64,000 nt of DNA from the NCBI RefSeq assembly GCF_022678485.1, contig NZ_JALBYP010000028.1:62001-126000 (forward strand), written 5' to 3'. The position numbers were made by a program, and so were the translations under genes. This document shows, in pieces, positions 9,604-18,993 of this stretch. The notes under the pieces were generated by a model. It had not been told where the DNA came from and did not search any database. It saw nothing but the letters and a program-made list of their open reading frames with translations. The stretch comes from Aliiroseovarius sediminis. Its GTDB lineage: Bacteria; Pseudomonadota; Alphaproteobacteria; Rhodobacterales; Rhodobacteraceae. Each line of letters opens with the position of its first letter. Position 1 is the stretch's first letter.

Positions 9604-10245
9604 ATGGAAATGAAGGTCGACAACCTATCCGTCGCACGCGGCGGTGTTCCGGTGCTCGAAGGGGTGAACTTCACGCTGGGGGCCGGGCAGGTCATGATCC
9701 TGCGCGGGCCGAACGGATCGGGAAAAACGACGCTGTTGCGCACACTTGCCGGGCTGCAACCGCCCTTGGCCGGGCGCGTGTCGGCAGATCCTGAACAGAT
9801 CACTTATGGCGCCCATGCGGACGGTTTGAAGGCCACCTTGACGGTCGCGGAAAACCTGCGCTTCTGGGCCTCGGTTCATGGGATCGACAGCATTTCCGCC
9901 GCTGTGGCTGACTTCAATCTTCAGGGGCTGACCCACCGGCCCGCAGGCAACCTGTCGGCGGGACAAAAGCGGCGGCTGGGGCTGGCGCGACTTCTGGTCA
10001 CAGGCCGCCCGATCTGGCTGTTGGACGAACCGACCGTGTCACTTGACGTGGCATCCGTCGGGCTATTTGCCGACGCGGTCCGCGCGCATGTCGCAGGCGG
10101 CGGGGCGGCCCTGATCGCCACCCATATCGACCTGGGGCTTCAAGCTGACACGTTCGACATCGGCCCGTTTCGCGCCGACGGTGTGCGTGGACGCAGCGGC
10201 CAGAATCGCGATGGCTATGCCGATTTCGACGAGGCATTTACATGA
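9604..10245 (+). CDS. ccmA: Heme ABC exporter ATP-binding protein CcmA
   Basis: ATPase of the CcmABCD complex, which releases heme-loaded CcmE for cytochrome c maturation. The 213-residue protein has Walker [10 protein letters not shown] at 35-43, the signature L-S-A-G-Q near residue 118, Walker B W-L-L-D-E-P and the conserved T-H-I switch region. It overlaps ccmB by four bases. The start at 9604 was chosen because the longer upstream reading overlaps the Mth938-like gene in another frame. Confidence 0.95.
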   Translation: MEMKVDNLSVARGGVPVLEGVNFTLGAGQVMILRGPNGSGKTTLLRTLAGLQPPLAGRVSADPEQITYGAHADGLKATLTVAENLRFWASVHGIDSISAAVADFNLQGLTHRPAGNLSAGQKRRLGLARLLVTGRPIWLLDEPTVSLDVASVGLFADAVRAHVAGGGAALIATHIDLGLQADTFDIGPFRADGVRGRSGQNRDGYADFDEAFT

Positions 10246-10898
10246 TTGCCCTTCTGGTGCGCGACATGCGGCTTGCGATGCGTGCGGGCGGCGGCTTTGG
10301 CCTTGGGCTTGCGTTTTTCCTGATCGTCTCGACCCTTGTCCCGTTCGGCGTAGGACCCGAGGCCGCTATCCTGTCGCGCATCGCCCCCGGCATTCTGTGG
10401 GTCGGCGCGCTGCTGGCTTGCCTTCTGTCACTGGACCGTATTTTTCAGTTGGATTTCGAGGATGGATCCCTGGACCTGTTGGCCACCGCGCCGATCCCGA
10501 TGGAAGGCACCGTCGCGATCAAGGCGCTGGCCCATTGGCTGGTCACGGGACTGCCCCTAACCTTGGCCGCGCCCGCCTTTGGGGCGTTGATGAACCTGCA
10601 ATCGCCGGGACATTACTGGATTTTCGTAACCCTTCTGATCGGCACGCCTGCGCTGTCGATGATCGGCGCATTTGGGGCGGCACTGACGGTCGGGCTGAAA
10701 CGTGGTGGACTGCTGTTGTCGCTGCTTGTCCTGCCACTCTACATCCCGACACTGATCTTCGGAGCCGAGGCCGCAACCCGCGGCACCGCTGGCCTGTCGG
10801 CGCTCACGCCCCTTCTGATCATGGCGGGGATCACCGCGGGCTCGGTCGCATTATTACCCTTCGCGGCGGCGTCGGCTTTGCGTATTAACCTGAGATAG
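10242..10898 (+). CDS. ccmB: Heme exporter protein CcmB
   Basis: Integral membrane partner of CcmA. The 218-residue product has about six hydrophobic helices, and the segment [16 protein letters not shown] near residue 65 is the CcmB cytoplasmic signature. Its start overlaps the ccmA stop (ATGA). ccmC follows after 79 bases, enough for a separate ribosome binding site (AGAGGAAGCAA before 10978). Confidence 0.95.
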   Translation: MIALLVRDMRLAMRAGGGFGLGLAFFLIVSTLVPFGVGPEAAILSRIAPGILWVGALLACLLSLDRIFQLDFEDGSLDLLATAPIPMEGTVAIKALAHWLVTGLPLTLAAPAFGALMNLQSPGHYWIFVTLLIGTPALSMIGAFGAALTVGLKRGGLLLSLLVLPLYIPTLIFGAEAATRGTAGLSALTPLLIMAGITAGSVALLPFAAASALRINLR

Positions 10899-10977
10899 GT
10901 CAAGTCGCGATCAGGAAACAGGCGCTATGGTCGCGAAAAACAACCTTCACCCAAACGCCACCGAATAGAGGAAGCAA

Positions 10978-11712
10978 ATGTCACTTTGGGAATTCGCAAA
11001 CCCGGTCAGGTTCATGGCGCTCAGCGGCAAGGTTCTGCCCTGGGTCATCGGTCTGACCGCGTTGACGTTGATACCGGGCCTGATCTGGGGTTTCTTCTTT
11101 ACACCAGAAGCCGTAAATTTCGGCAATTCAGTCAAGATCATCTATGTTCATGTCCCGTCCGCGATGATGGCCATCAACATCTGGGTCATGATGCTTGTCA
11201 CATCGCTGATCTGGATCGTGCGCCGTCACCATGTCTCGGTGCGCGCCGCCAAAGCGGCGGCTTTGATTGGTGTCACCATGACTGTGATCGCGCTGATCAC
11301 CGGCGCCATCTGGGGCGAACCGATGTGGGGCACCTATTGGGCGTGGGACCCGCGGCTGACCAGTTTCCTGATCCTGTTCCTGTTCTATCTGGGCTACATG
11401 GCGCTGTGGGCCGCGATCGAGAACCCGGATACCGCTGCCGATCTGACATCGGTCCTGTGTATTGTGGGGTCGGTCTTTGCCTTGCTTAGTCGCTATGCGG
11501 TAAACTTCTGGAACCAAGGCCTGCACCAGGGCGCATCCCTGTCTATGGATAAGGAAGAACACGTGGCGGATGTCTATTACCTGCCGTTACTGCTGTGCCT
11601 CGCGGGCTTTGTCCTGCTGTTCATCGCGCTTGTTCTGATCCGCACCCGCACTGAACTGCGCTTGGTCCGCCTGCACCGTTTGGAAATCCGTGAAAGGATG
11701 AAAGATGCTTGA
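10978..11712 (+). CDS. ccmC: Heme transporter CcmC
   Basis: Membrane protein that binds heme and delivers it to CcmE. The 244-residue protein has six helices and the periplasmic tryptophan-rich motif W-G-E-P-M-W-G-T-Y-W-A-W-D-P-R-L-T near residues 110-126. Family-typical histidines lie in the I-Y-V-H-V-P-S segment and in the later N-Q-G-L-H-Q-G loop. The last eight bases overlap ccmD. Confidence 0.95.
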   Translation: MSLWEFANPVRFMALSGKVLPWVIGLTALTLIPGLIWGFFFTPEAVNFGNSVKIIYVHVPSAMMAINIWVMMLVTSLIWIVRRHHVSVRAAKAAALIGVTMTVIALITGAIWGEPMWGTYWAWDPRLTSFLILFLFYLGYMALWAAIENPDTAADLTSVLCIVGSVFALLSRYAVNFWNQGLHQGASLSMDKEEHVADVYYLPLLLCLAGFVLLFIALVLIRTRTELRLVRLHRLEIRERMKDA

Positions 11713-11860
11713 GCTTGGCAAATACGCAGACGCGATCCTGTCATCTTGGGGCGCTACTCTCGCACTTTTGATCGCCTTAATCCTTGTCACTTGGCGCCGT
11801 TCGGTCCAAGTGAAGAAAGCACTTCATACGGCTGAGAAAAGGGCGTCGGGCAATGGCTGA
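11705..11860 (+). CDS. ccmD: Heme exporter protein CcmD
   Basis: Small membrane subunit of the CcmABC complex, needed for release of heme-loaded CcmE. The 51-residue product starts MLELGKYADAIL, has a single hydrophobic helix (about 13-29), then a basic stretch beginning T-W-R-R, as in CcmD. It overlaps ccmC by eight bases and ccmG by eight bases, so the trio is translationally coupled. In Rhodobacter capsulatus the equivalent genes are helABCDX. Confidence 0.92.
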   Translation: MLELGKYADAILSSWGATLALLIALILVTWRRSVQVKKALHTAEKRASGNG

Positions 11861-12407
11861 AGAAAAGAAAAAAGGGATTTCGTGGCTGATGCTGTTGCCA
11901 CCGGTGCTGTTCATCGGTCTGGCGGTGATGTTTCTGTGGGGCATGAACCAGAGCGATCGCAATACCCTGCCGTCAACCCGTGAAGGAAATATGGCACCCG
12001 CGCTGCAACTTACCGCTTTTGAGGGGGGCGAGGGGTTCACCCAAGAAGACCTGACCTCGGGCGGTGTGAAGCTGGTGAACTTCTGGGCCAGCTGGTGCGG
12101 CCCGTGCCGTGCTGAACACCCGCAGCTAGAAACGTTGGCGGACGAAGGTGTGGTGATCAACGGCATCAACTACAAGGATGACCCGGCCAACGCGCGCCGC
12201 TTCCTTGCCCAACTGGGCGACCCTTATGCCAAGTTGATGGCAGATGCGGACGGGCGCACGGGGTTGGAATGGGGATTGTATGGCGTGCCTGAAACTTTCA
12301 TCATTGCCGCAGATGGCACCGTGGTGAAACGCTTTGCCGGCCCCATCACCGAAAGTATTCTGGAAAGCGTAATTCGCCCCGCGATCGAAGAAGCTGCCAG
12401 CCGCTAG
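11853..12407 (+). CDS. ccmG: Thiol:disulfide interchange protein CcmG/DsbE
   Basis: Membrane-anchored periplasmic thioredoxin that supplies reductant to apocytochrome c. The 184-residue protein has an N-terminal anchor (about residues 10-30), the active site W-C-G-P-C with Cys82 and Cys85, the acidic family insert after it, and G-V-P-E-T with the cis-proline at 146. It is the last ccm gene here; ccmE, ccmF and ccmH/I are not in the window. Confidence 0.96.
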   Translation: MAEEKKKGISWLMLLPPVLFIGLAVMFLWGMNQSDRNTLPSTREGNMAPALQLTAFEGGEGFTQEDLTSGGVKLVNFWASWCGPCRAEHPQLETLADEGVVINGINYKDDPANARRFLAQLGDPYAKLMADADGRTGLEWGLYGVPETFIIAADGTVVKRFAGPITESILESVIRPAIEEAASR

Positions 12408-12493
12408 CCCGAGATCGCAAGCAGCAGGATGAACACGCTGAATGCGATGGCTTCAAGGATCGGCTGTGGGATATGGCGCAGATATTTATACAT
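12404..12493 (-). CDS. Possible 29-residue membrane peptide
   Basis: A short reading frame downstream of ccmG on the opposite strand: a basic start (M-Y-K-Y-L-R-H-I-P-Q-P) and then one hydrophobic helix ending L-L-L-A-I-S-G. The same frame stays open back to 12649 with another aromatic hydrophobic stretch, so an 81-residue version is possible. Its stop overlaps the ccmG stop codon. There is no clear ribosome binding site and I do not recognise a family. I see nothing else coding between 12494 and 12741. Confidence 0.25.
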   Translation of the reverse strand: MYKYLRHIPQPILEAIAFSVFILLLAISG

Positions 12494-12741
12494 CGAATTT
12501 CTTTTGCTGTATGCGTTCGCAAGTATCGTTCGGTACTGCCCGAATAACTCTTCCTGAAAAAACCAAAATAATATGTATGACACAGTGAAGCAGATCGCTT
12601 CCGTATTGGCCAGTGGCCTGGCAAAGATGCCGTGGATGTGGGCGCCCATGGGCGGAAACTTGCCCGAATTGAAGCGTGCCCGCCATGGGATATGGCTTGT
12701 CCGATGTGGAGTCAGCCAAGGCGTTCAGAATTCACCGTGCC

Positions 12742-12777
12742 AAACAAAAGAACGCGCCCCGCGAAGGGGGCGCGTTC
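12742..12777 (-). terminator. Intrinsic terminator of acnA
   Basis: The stem GAACGCGCCCC (12750-12760) pairs with GGGG-CGCGTTC (to 12777). Read on the minus strand, it is followed by TTTTGTTTG. It lies about 25 bases after the acnA stop. Confidence 0.75.
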
Positions 12778-12799
12778 AATTCGTTACCTTCCGAAAACC

Positions 12800-15583
12800 T
12801 TACGACTTGGCAAGGTTGCGCAACACGTAGTGAAGGACGCCGCCGTTCTTGACGTAGTCGATTTCGACCTCGGTATCGATCCGGCATTTCAGCTCGATGG
12901 TCTTGGTGCTGCCATCGGCATATGTGATGTCACACGGTACGTTTGACAGGGGTTTCAGCTCGCCCTCAAGCCCTGTGATCGATACGATCTCATCCCCGGT
13001 CAGGCTCAAGGATTTGCGCGTGTCACCGCCGGTGAATTCGAACGGGATCACGCCCATGCCAACCAAGTTGGAGCGGTGGATACGTTCAAACGATTCGGCG
13101 ATTACGGCTTTCACGCCCAGCAGGCTTGTACCCTTGGCTGCCCAGTCACGTGACGATCCGGCACCATACTGTTCGCCACCAAAGACGACCAGTGGCGTGC
13201 CTGCGTCCTGATAGGCCATCGAGGCGTCAAAGATCGACGTTTGTTTGCCATCCGGCCCCTTAGTATAGCCGCCTTCGACTCCGTCCAGCATCTCGTTCTT
13301 GATGCGGATGTTGGCGAAGGTTCCGCGCATCATGATCTCGTGGTTGCCGCGACGCGACCCATACGAGTTGAATTCGCGCGGGGCGACCTGACGTTCCGTC
13401 AGATACTGACCGGCAGGCGACGATACCGGGAACGACCCAGCAGGCGAGATGTGGTCGGTGGTGATCATGTCACCCAGCACCGCCAGCACCTTCGCACCTT
13501 CGATGTCCGAGATCACGCCGGCATCCTTCGACATGCCCTGGAAATAGGGCGGGTTCTGGATATAGGTCGACGTGGCCGGCCAATCATAGGTTTCGTCGCC
13601 CGTGGTTTCGACCGCTTGCCATTTGTCGTCGCCCTTGAAGACGTCGGCATATTTCGACTGGAACGCCTCGCGGGTGACGGTTTTTTCGACCAAATCCGCA
13701 ATTTCTTGCGTGCTTGGCCACAGGTCTTTCAGATAGACGTCGTTGCCGTCCTTGTCCTGCGCGATCGGATCATTGGCGATGTCGATATTCATGTCACCTG
13801 CCAGCGCATATGCGACGACCAAGGGGGGTGATGCCAGATAGTTGGCGCGCACATCGGGCGAGATCCGCCCCTCGAAGTTGCGGTTGCCCGACAGGACTGA
13901 GGTCGCAATCAGGTCGCAATCGTTGATCGCCTTGCTGATTTCAGGCTCCAACGGACCAGAGTTACCGATGCAAGTGGTGCAGCCATAGCCGACAAGGTTG
14001 AAACCGATTGCGTCCAGATCTTCTTGCAGACCGGCGGCTTCAAGGTAAGCGGACACAACCTGCGACCCTGGCGCCAACGATGTTTTCACCCATGGTTTGC
14101 GGTTCAGGCCAAGTGCACGGGCTTTGCGTGCAACCAGACCAGCGCCGATCATTACATATGGGTTCGACGTATTGGTACACGACGTAATCGACGCGATGAC
14201 GATGGAACCGTCATGCAACTGATAATTCTGATTTTCATCGGTTTGGCAGACAAAGCCACGACGGTGATGGCCGGCATCGCCGGGGATCGCGCGCGGCGCG
14301 GGCTGACCACCTTCGGCTTCCCAGCGACCCTTCTGCTTTTTATTTGCAGGGATGCCTGCGCGTTCGCCCTCAATGTATTCGGCAAAGGTCTTTGCGGCCT
14401 CGTCGAGCGGGATATGATCCTGCGGGCGTTTGGGTCCCGAGATCGCTGGAACGACGGTGCCCATGTCAAGGGACAGCGTGTCGGTATAAACCGGATTGTA
14501 GTTGGCGTCGCGCCAGAAACCGTTTTCCTTGGCATAGGCTTCAACCAGCGCAATGCGATCATCGTCGCGCCCAGTGGTGCGCAGATAGCGCAGTGTTTCA
14601 TCGTCAATGGGGAAGAAACCACATGTTGCGCCATATTCAGGTGCCATGTTGGCAATCGTCGCCCGATCAGCCAGCGGCAGTTTGTCCAGACCTTCGCCAT
14701 AGAATTCGACAAATTTGCCCACAACACCTTTTGCGCGCAGCATCTCGACGACCCGCAGCACAAGGTCGGTGCCAGTCGTGCCTTCGACCATCTCCCCGGT
14801 CAGCTCAAACCCGATAACCTCGGGGATCAGCATGGAAATGGGTTGGCCAAGCATCGCGGCTTCGGCCTCGATCCCGCCAACGCCCCAGCCAAGAACGGCC
14901 AAGCCGTTGACCATGGTGGTGTGGCTGTCGGTGCCGACAAGCGTGTCGGGGTATGCGACCTGTTCGCCATTCTGGTCTTCATCGCTCCAGACGGTTTGCG
15001 CCAGATATTCCAGATTCACCTGGTGGCAGATGCCGGTGCCGGGCGGTACCACACGGAAGTTGTTAAAGGCCGACTGACCCCATTTCAGAAACTGATAGCG
15101 TTCCATGTTACGTTCATATTCGCGATCCACGTTCATCTGGAACGCGCGTGGGTTGCCGAATTCGTCGATCATGACCGAGTGGTCGATGACCAGATCGACA
15201 GGGTTCAGCGGGTTGATCTTTTGCGCATCACCGCCCAGTTCCTTGATGCCATCACGCATCGCGGCAAGGTCAACGACGGCGGGAACGCCGGTGAAATCCT
15301 GCATCAATACGCGGGCCGGACGATAGGCGATTTCGCGGGGGTTCTTGCCGCCTTTATCGGCCCATTCAGAAAAGGCCTTTATGTCATCAATACTGACGGT
15401 GCGACCGCCGTCTTCGAACCGCAGCATGTTTTCCAGAACGACTTTCAGCGCGACCGGCAGTCGGGAAAAATCGCCAAGGCCTGCGGCTTCGGCAGCGGGA
15501 ATAGAGTAGTAGGCAATCGAGGTGCCTCCGGCCTTTAGCGTCTTGCGCGCCTTGGCGGTATCTTGTCCAACGATGATGGTCAT
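12800..15583 (-). CDS. acnA: Aconitate hydratase A
   Basis: Isomerises citrate and isocitrate in the TCA cycle using a [4Fe-4S] cluster. The 927-residue protein carries the cluster cysteines at 469 (S-C-T-N-T-S) and at 535 and 538 (G-C-T-T-C-I-G). The C-terminal swivel domain has [12 protein letters not shown]. It is about 30 residues longer than a typical AcnA. The extra length lies at about 412-456, a Gly/Pro/His-rich segment just before the first cluster cysteine. The start follows AAGGGAG. It is monocistronic, with its own terminator. Confidence 0.97.
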   Translation of the reverse strand: MTIIVGQDTAKARKTLKAGGTSIAYYSIPAAEAAGLGDFSRLPVALKVVLENMLRFEDGGRTVSIDDIKAFSEWADKGGKNPREIAYRPARVLMQDFTGVPAVVDLAAMRDGIKELGGDAQKINPLNPVDLVIDHSVMIDEFGNPRAFQMNVDREYERNMERYQFLKWGQSAFNNFRVVPPGTGICHQVNLEYLAQTVWSDEDQNGEQVAYPDTLVGTDSHTTMVNGLAVLGWGVGGIEAEAAMLGQPISMLIPEVIGFELTGEMVEGTTGTDLVLRVVEMLRAKGVVGKFVEFYGEGLDKLPLADRATIANMAPEYGATCGFFPIDDETLRYLRTTGRDDDRIALVEAYAKENGFWRDANYNPVYTDTLSLDMGTVVPAISGPKRPQDHIPLDEAAKTFAEYIEGERAGIPANKKQKGRWEAEGGQPAPRAIPGDAGHHRRGFVCQTDENQNYQLHDGSIVIASITSCTNTSNPYVMIGAGLVARKARALGLNRKPWVKTSLAPGSQVVSAYLEAAGLQEDLDAIGFNLVGYGCTTCIGNSGPLEPEISKAINDCDLIATSVLSGNRNFEGRISPDVRANYLASPPLVVAYALAGDMNIDIANDPIAQDKDGNDVYLKDLWPSTQEIADLVEKTVTREAFQSKYADVFKGDDKWQAVETTGDETYDWPATSTYIQNPPYFQGMSKDAGVISDIEGAKVLAVLGDMITTDHISPAGSFPVSSPAGQYLTERQVAPREFNSYGSRRGNHEIMMRGTFANIRIKNEMLDGVEGGYTKGPDGKQTSIFDASMAYQDAGTPLVVFGGEQYGAGSSRDWAAKGTSLLGVKAVIAESFERIHRSNLVGMGVIPFEFTGGDTRKSLSLTGDEIVSITGLEGELKPLSNVPCDITYADGSTKTIELKCRIDTEVEIDYVKNGGVLHYVLRNLAKS

Positions 15584-15812
15584 AAAATGGCTCCCTTATG
15601 GTGAGGATACAGGGTTGGGCTGCTTGCATTTGCCCCCAAAAGCGGGCGCGGTGCAAGGGGATTCCAAGTCGTTGTATACGATGGCACACCAGAAATCGAC
15701 CCCAATCCCGACATATACGGGAATACTGTAACATACCCCTCGCAAAACGTTGATTGGCGGCGCTAGGGTGGGCGCGCTATCTAGGGTGTGATCCCGACGG
15801 AAAAGAGACCCG

Positions 15813-16547
15813 ATGCGAGCTGTTCTGACCCTGTTCCTAGTCTGCGCAATATGGCTTGGCACCTTCCCCGCCACCGCACAAGACCGACCGCTAACGGTGG
15901 TCGAATTGTTCACCTCGCAAGGGTGTTCGTCCTGCCCGCCTGCCGATGCTCTGTTGGGAAAGCTGTCTGAATACGACGATATTCTGCCATTGGCCCTGCA
16001 CGTGGATTATTGGGATTATATCGGCTGGAAAGACACGTTTGCCCAACCTGCCCATACCAAGCGGCAAAAGGCCTATGCTTACAGCTTCGGCACACGCTCG
16101 ATCTACACGCCGCAAATGGTGATTGGCGGGGTTGACCAGGCGGTTGGTAGCCATGTGGTCAAGGTGATGGATGTCATTCACCGCCATCAGGAAAAAACGC
16201 CGGGCGTGGTGCTGCGCACTGACCAGACCGAAAGTGGCACCCCCTTATTGCGTGTCGCGGGGATGACGCGCCGGGATCTGCCGGGCAAGATCCTTGTGCA
16301 GCTTGTGCGGTTCATGCCGATTGCACAGGTCGATATCGGCAGGGGTGAGAATGCGGGCTTGTCGATCACATCAACCAACGTTGTCACCGAGATCGTCGCC
16401 TTCGGCATTTGGGACGGGGCCGAAGCGGTCGAGTATGAACTGCCCGACCCCATCGCGCCCAAGGGGCAGGCGGCGGCTGTCATCGTGCAGGCCGCCAAAT
16501 CCGGTGGATACCCCGGCGAGATTCTGGCTGCGATCAGGCTGGAATGA
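15813..16547 (+). CDS. DUF1223 secreted thioredoxin-fold protein
   Basis: A 244-residue exported protein of the DUF1223 family, function unknown. It has a signal peptide (cleavage probably after A-T-A near residue 22). A thioredoxin-like start follows, V-V-E-L-F-T-S-Q-G-C-S-S-C-P-P-A-D, with a redox-type C-x-x-C at Cys38 and Cys41. The family resembles secreted disulfide proteins, but a redox role is inference. It is divergent from acnA with a 229-base gap between them. Confidence 0.88.
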   Translation: MRAVLTLFLVCAIWLGTFPATAQDRPLTVVELFTSQGCSSCPPADALLGKLSEYDDILPLALHVDYWDYIGWKDTFAQPAHTKRQKAYAYSFGTRSIYTPQMVIGGVDQAVGSHVVKVMDVIHRHQEKTPGVVLRTDQTESGTPLLRVAGMTRRDLPGKILVQLVRFMPIAQVDIGRGENAGLSITSTNVVTEIVAFGIWDGAEAVEYELPDPIAPKGQAAAVIVQAAKSGGYPGEILAAIRLE

Positions 16548-16582
16548 CCCACGCCGTCCTGTTATGAAATCCTCGAACGTGA

Positions 16583-17464
16583 TCAGCGCGCGTCGGGTAG
16601 CTGCCAGCGGTTATGTATCCACAAGAACTGATCCATGTTCGCACGCACGCGGGCCTCAAGCCGATCGTTGAATTCCTGCATCATCGTTTCCGCATCGCTG
16701 TGGGCGATCGGTTCTTCGATCATGATGTCGAAATCCAAACCGTTCTGCTGCCGGATGGCAAAGGCCGGTATGAACAGCGCGTCGTATTTCAATGCCATTT
16801 CGGCAACCGCGAGCGTCGTCATGGCGGGGCGCCCGAAAAAGCTGAGCTTCGCCCCCTGATCTTCGCGCTGATCTGGAAGAATAGCCAGAAGCCCGCCTTT
16901 GCGCAGGTGTTTGACCATCTGGGCCATACCACGGCGGGATTGTTCAAAGGCTTTGCCTTCAAACCCTTCCATTCGGGCTTTGTAACTTTCGTTGAAATAG
17001 GCGTTGGACATCGGGCGATACAGCGCGCCCGTATTGTACCCAGCTTGTAATGCAACAGCGCGGGCAGCGTCGTAATTTCCGAAATGCCCCGAGATCACGA
17101 TCGTTGGTCGGCCGTCTGCCTTTGCCTGTTCCAATGCGGCCAAGCCTGGACCAGACAATTTTGTGTTTTCCAACCGCTTAAAAAAAGCATCACCTGACCA
17201 CATCTCGGCCAGAAAGCGCCCGGCATTGGTCAGAACCGCTGACACCAGTTTTTCGACATCGGCGGTGGGCATCTCAGGACAGGCTAGTGCCAGATTGTTG
17301 CGGATGCGCTTGTCATACCCCGCGATCGGACCAACCACATGCGCCGCGAGCCAGCCGACGGCAGGTAAGCGCCAGTGATAGGGCAACAGGCGAGGCAGGT
17401 TCAGGACGGCAGACAGCGCCACGTGGGTCAGATATGGCCCTACACCTCGTTTCTCTTGCACCAT
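16583..17464 (-). CDS. Lysophospholipid acyltransferase family protein (LpxL/HtrB-like)
   Basis: A membrane-associated acyltransferase of the lipid A biosynthesis (LpxL) family, which adds a secondary acyl chain from acyl-ACP. The catalytic H-x4-D box is H-F-G-N-Y-D, with His at about residue 127 and Asp at about 132. A downstream L-P-D-Q-R-E-D-Q-G matches the family's second block. The ATG at 17464 follows GGAG-9-ATG; an upstream TTG at 17479 is possible. The exact acceptor is unknown. It is co-directional with fliG. Confidence 0.88.
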   Translation of the reverse strand: MVQEKRGVGPYLTHVALSAVLNLPRLLPYHWRLPAVGWLAAHVVGPIAGYDKRIRNNLALACPEMPTADVEKLVSAVLTNAGRFLAEMWSGDAFFKRLENTKLSGPGLAALEQAKADGRPTIVISGHFGNYDAARAVALQAGYNTGALYRPMSNAYFNESYKARMEGFEGKAFEQSRRGMAQMVKHLRKGGLLAILPDQREDQGAKLSFFGRPAMTTLAVAEMALKYDALFIPAFAIRQQNGLDFDIMIEEPIAHSDAETMMQEFNDRLEARVRANMDQFLWIHNRWQLPDAR

Positions 17465-17570
17465 CTTGCCTGTCTCCAAAAGCGCGGTGATCGGGCATTG
17501 CGCGCGGGGCCTTCCATATCGGCACAGACATAACCGCAGCTGTGGATGCCCGCAAGACTGCGGGGCAGGA

Positions 17571-18683
17571 CTATTGCTCCTCTTCCTCGATCAGGGTCAG
17601 TTCGCCCGTTACCTCAAGCGCGCGGACCTGGTTCACGATGTCGGTCATGGCGGCTTCGCCATCCTTCGCCTTTACCCTTCCGCGTTCGCTCATTTCTTCA
17701 CGGATCTGTTCGGCCAGACGCTTGGACATTGCTCCAAGTATGAACTCGACCACATCTTCCAGTTGGTCGGTCGCGGCGGTCAGTGCGGTGACCAGCACCG
17801 CTTGATCGATATCCTTGGTGATCTTGGGGATGTCCGTAGGCTGCACCCGAGCGGGCAGATCGGCAAACGTGAAGATCGCTTTGCGCACGGCCGTGGCAAA
17901 GGCAGTGTCATCTTGATGAAGACCATCCAGTACATCGTCGCGCGTGGTCGCAGGCGAGGCATTCAGGATCGCCCCCACACGTTGTACGGGGTCCTCGTCA
18001 AACGCCTTCGGCGGCCGGGTGCCCAGTTGATCGGCCAATGATCTGCCAATCTTTTCAACAATTTCAGGAGATATTCCATCGGTTTGCGACACCGCATAGG
18101 CCAATTTTCGCGCCCGCGGACCCGGCAACTGCCCCAATAGATCGGCGGCGACCGTGACCTTCAGTTTGGACAATAGAACCGCCGCAACCTCGGTACTTTC
18201 TTCTTCCAATGTGGACAGTAGAAGCGGTGCATCAAGAGCGGCGATCTTGGCCCATGGATCACCGCACAGGTTGACCCCTGCGAGTTTGCGCACCCGCGCT
18301 GCCGTTGCCGGACTGATCGAGCCGTCCAGAATTGACAGGGTGTCTTCAATGCCGCCGGGAAAAGCCAGCCCGATATCTTCGATTTCATGTACAAATTCGT
18401 CGATCACGGATTTCAGTGTCGCGCGGTCAATGTAGCGCAAATCAGACATTTGGCGGATTAGTTCCGTCTGCAATCCCTCGGGCAGATCCTGAAGTGACAG
18501 CACTGCTCCTTCGGCCAAAAGCAGTCGCACGATGATCGCGGCTTTCTGTTTGCGCGACAGACCTGCAGACAAGCGACGCGACCGATCTGGCGGCGCGCGC
18601 CTAACGCTTGGGGTATGCCCTTCAGCGGCCATGCCCACATCTGTCGGCATGACGCTGGTATTTGCTATATCCGATGCGGTCAA
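17571..18683 (-). CDS. fliG: Flagellar motor switch protein FliG
   Basis: FliG sits in the flagellar rotor and transmits torque. Three FliG domains are visible: N (L-S-R-K-Q-K-A-A-I-I-V onward), middle (D-P-W-A-K-I onward) and C-terminal (M-S-K-R-L-A-E-Q-I-R-E-E-M). In the C-domain, charged residues stand where E. coli has its torque residues. The middle-domain E-H-P-Q motif is replaced by E-E-S-T. The start is uncertain: a TTG at 18683 has GGAAGAGG at good spacing; a GTG at 18722 and ATGs at 18650 and 18632 are alternatives. No other flagellar gene is nearby, which is unusual. Confidence 0.85.
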   Translation of the reverse strand: MTASDIANTSVMPTDVGMAAEGHTPSVRRAPPDRSRRLSAGLSRKQKAAIIVRLLLAEGAVLSLQDLPEGLQTELIRQMSDLRYIDRATLKSVIDEFVHEIEDIGLAFPGGIEDTLSILDGSISPATAARVRKLAGVNLCGDPWAKIAALDAPLLLSTLEEESTEVAAVLLSKLKVTVAADLLGQLPGPRARKLAYAVSQTDGISPEIVEKIGRSLADQLGTRPPKAFDEDPVQRVGAILNASPATTRDDVLDGLHQDDTAFATAVRKAIFTFADLPARVQPTDIPKITKDIDQAVLVTALTAATDQLEDVVEFILGAMSKRLAEQIREEMSERGRVKAKDGEAAMTDIVNQVRALEVTGELTLIEEEEQ

Positions 18684-18757
18684 CGCGCAGCCTCTTCCAT
18701 CTGGTTTTGTCCAGATTGCCACGGTTGAGTTAAGGCGAGCTTACCGCCCGATCGATT

Positions 18758-18919
18758 TTAGCTGGAAACGATGTCAACGCAGGCTTGCGCTCCGGCGTCC
18801 CAGACTTGACCAGCCTCGCAGCTTGCTGCGGTATGTTTGCCACGGTCGCAGCCCATGGCGACCGACAGCGTCGGTGTAACGGCCAGCACTAGCGCGCATA
18901 TAAGGGTCTTGAATTGCAT
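18758..18919 (-). CDS. Small secreted cysteine-containing peptide
   Basis: A 53-residue product not assigned to a named family. It has a signal peptide (M-Q-F-K-T-L-I-C-A-L-V-L-A-V onward, cleavage near A-M-G). The short mature part has three cysteines in the pattern C-x9-C-x12-C and the motif W-D-A-G-A-Q-A-C-V. The start at 18919 has a strong GGAGG ribosome binding site. It lies 74 bases after purB on the same strand. I recall similar short proteins beside purB in related genomes, but this needs a search. Confidence 0.7.
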   Translation of the reverse strand: MQFKTLICALVLAVTPTLSVAMGCDRGKHTAASCEAGQVWDAGAQACVDIVSS

Positions 18920-18993
18920 TCGGGGCCTCCTTTCCGAGCCCGAACTATAGCACAGGTCGCGCGTAGCCCCAAATTGAGGCCAGCGCGCGGGGA

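Noticed and set aside
14024-15538. A 504-codon plus-strand frame opposite acnA
   Set aside because: Antisense of a certain gene in GC-rich DNA; composition is His/Gln/Arg-rich with no family resemblance.
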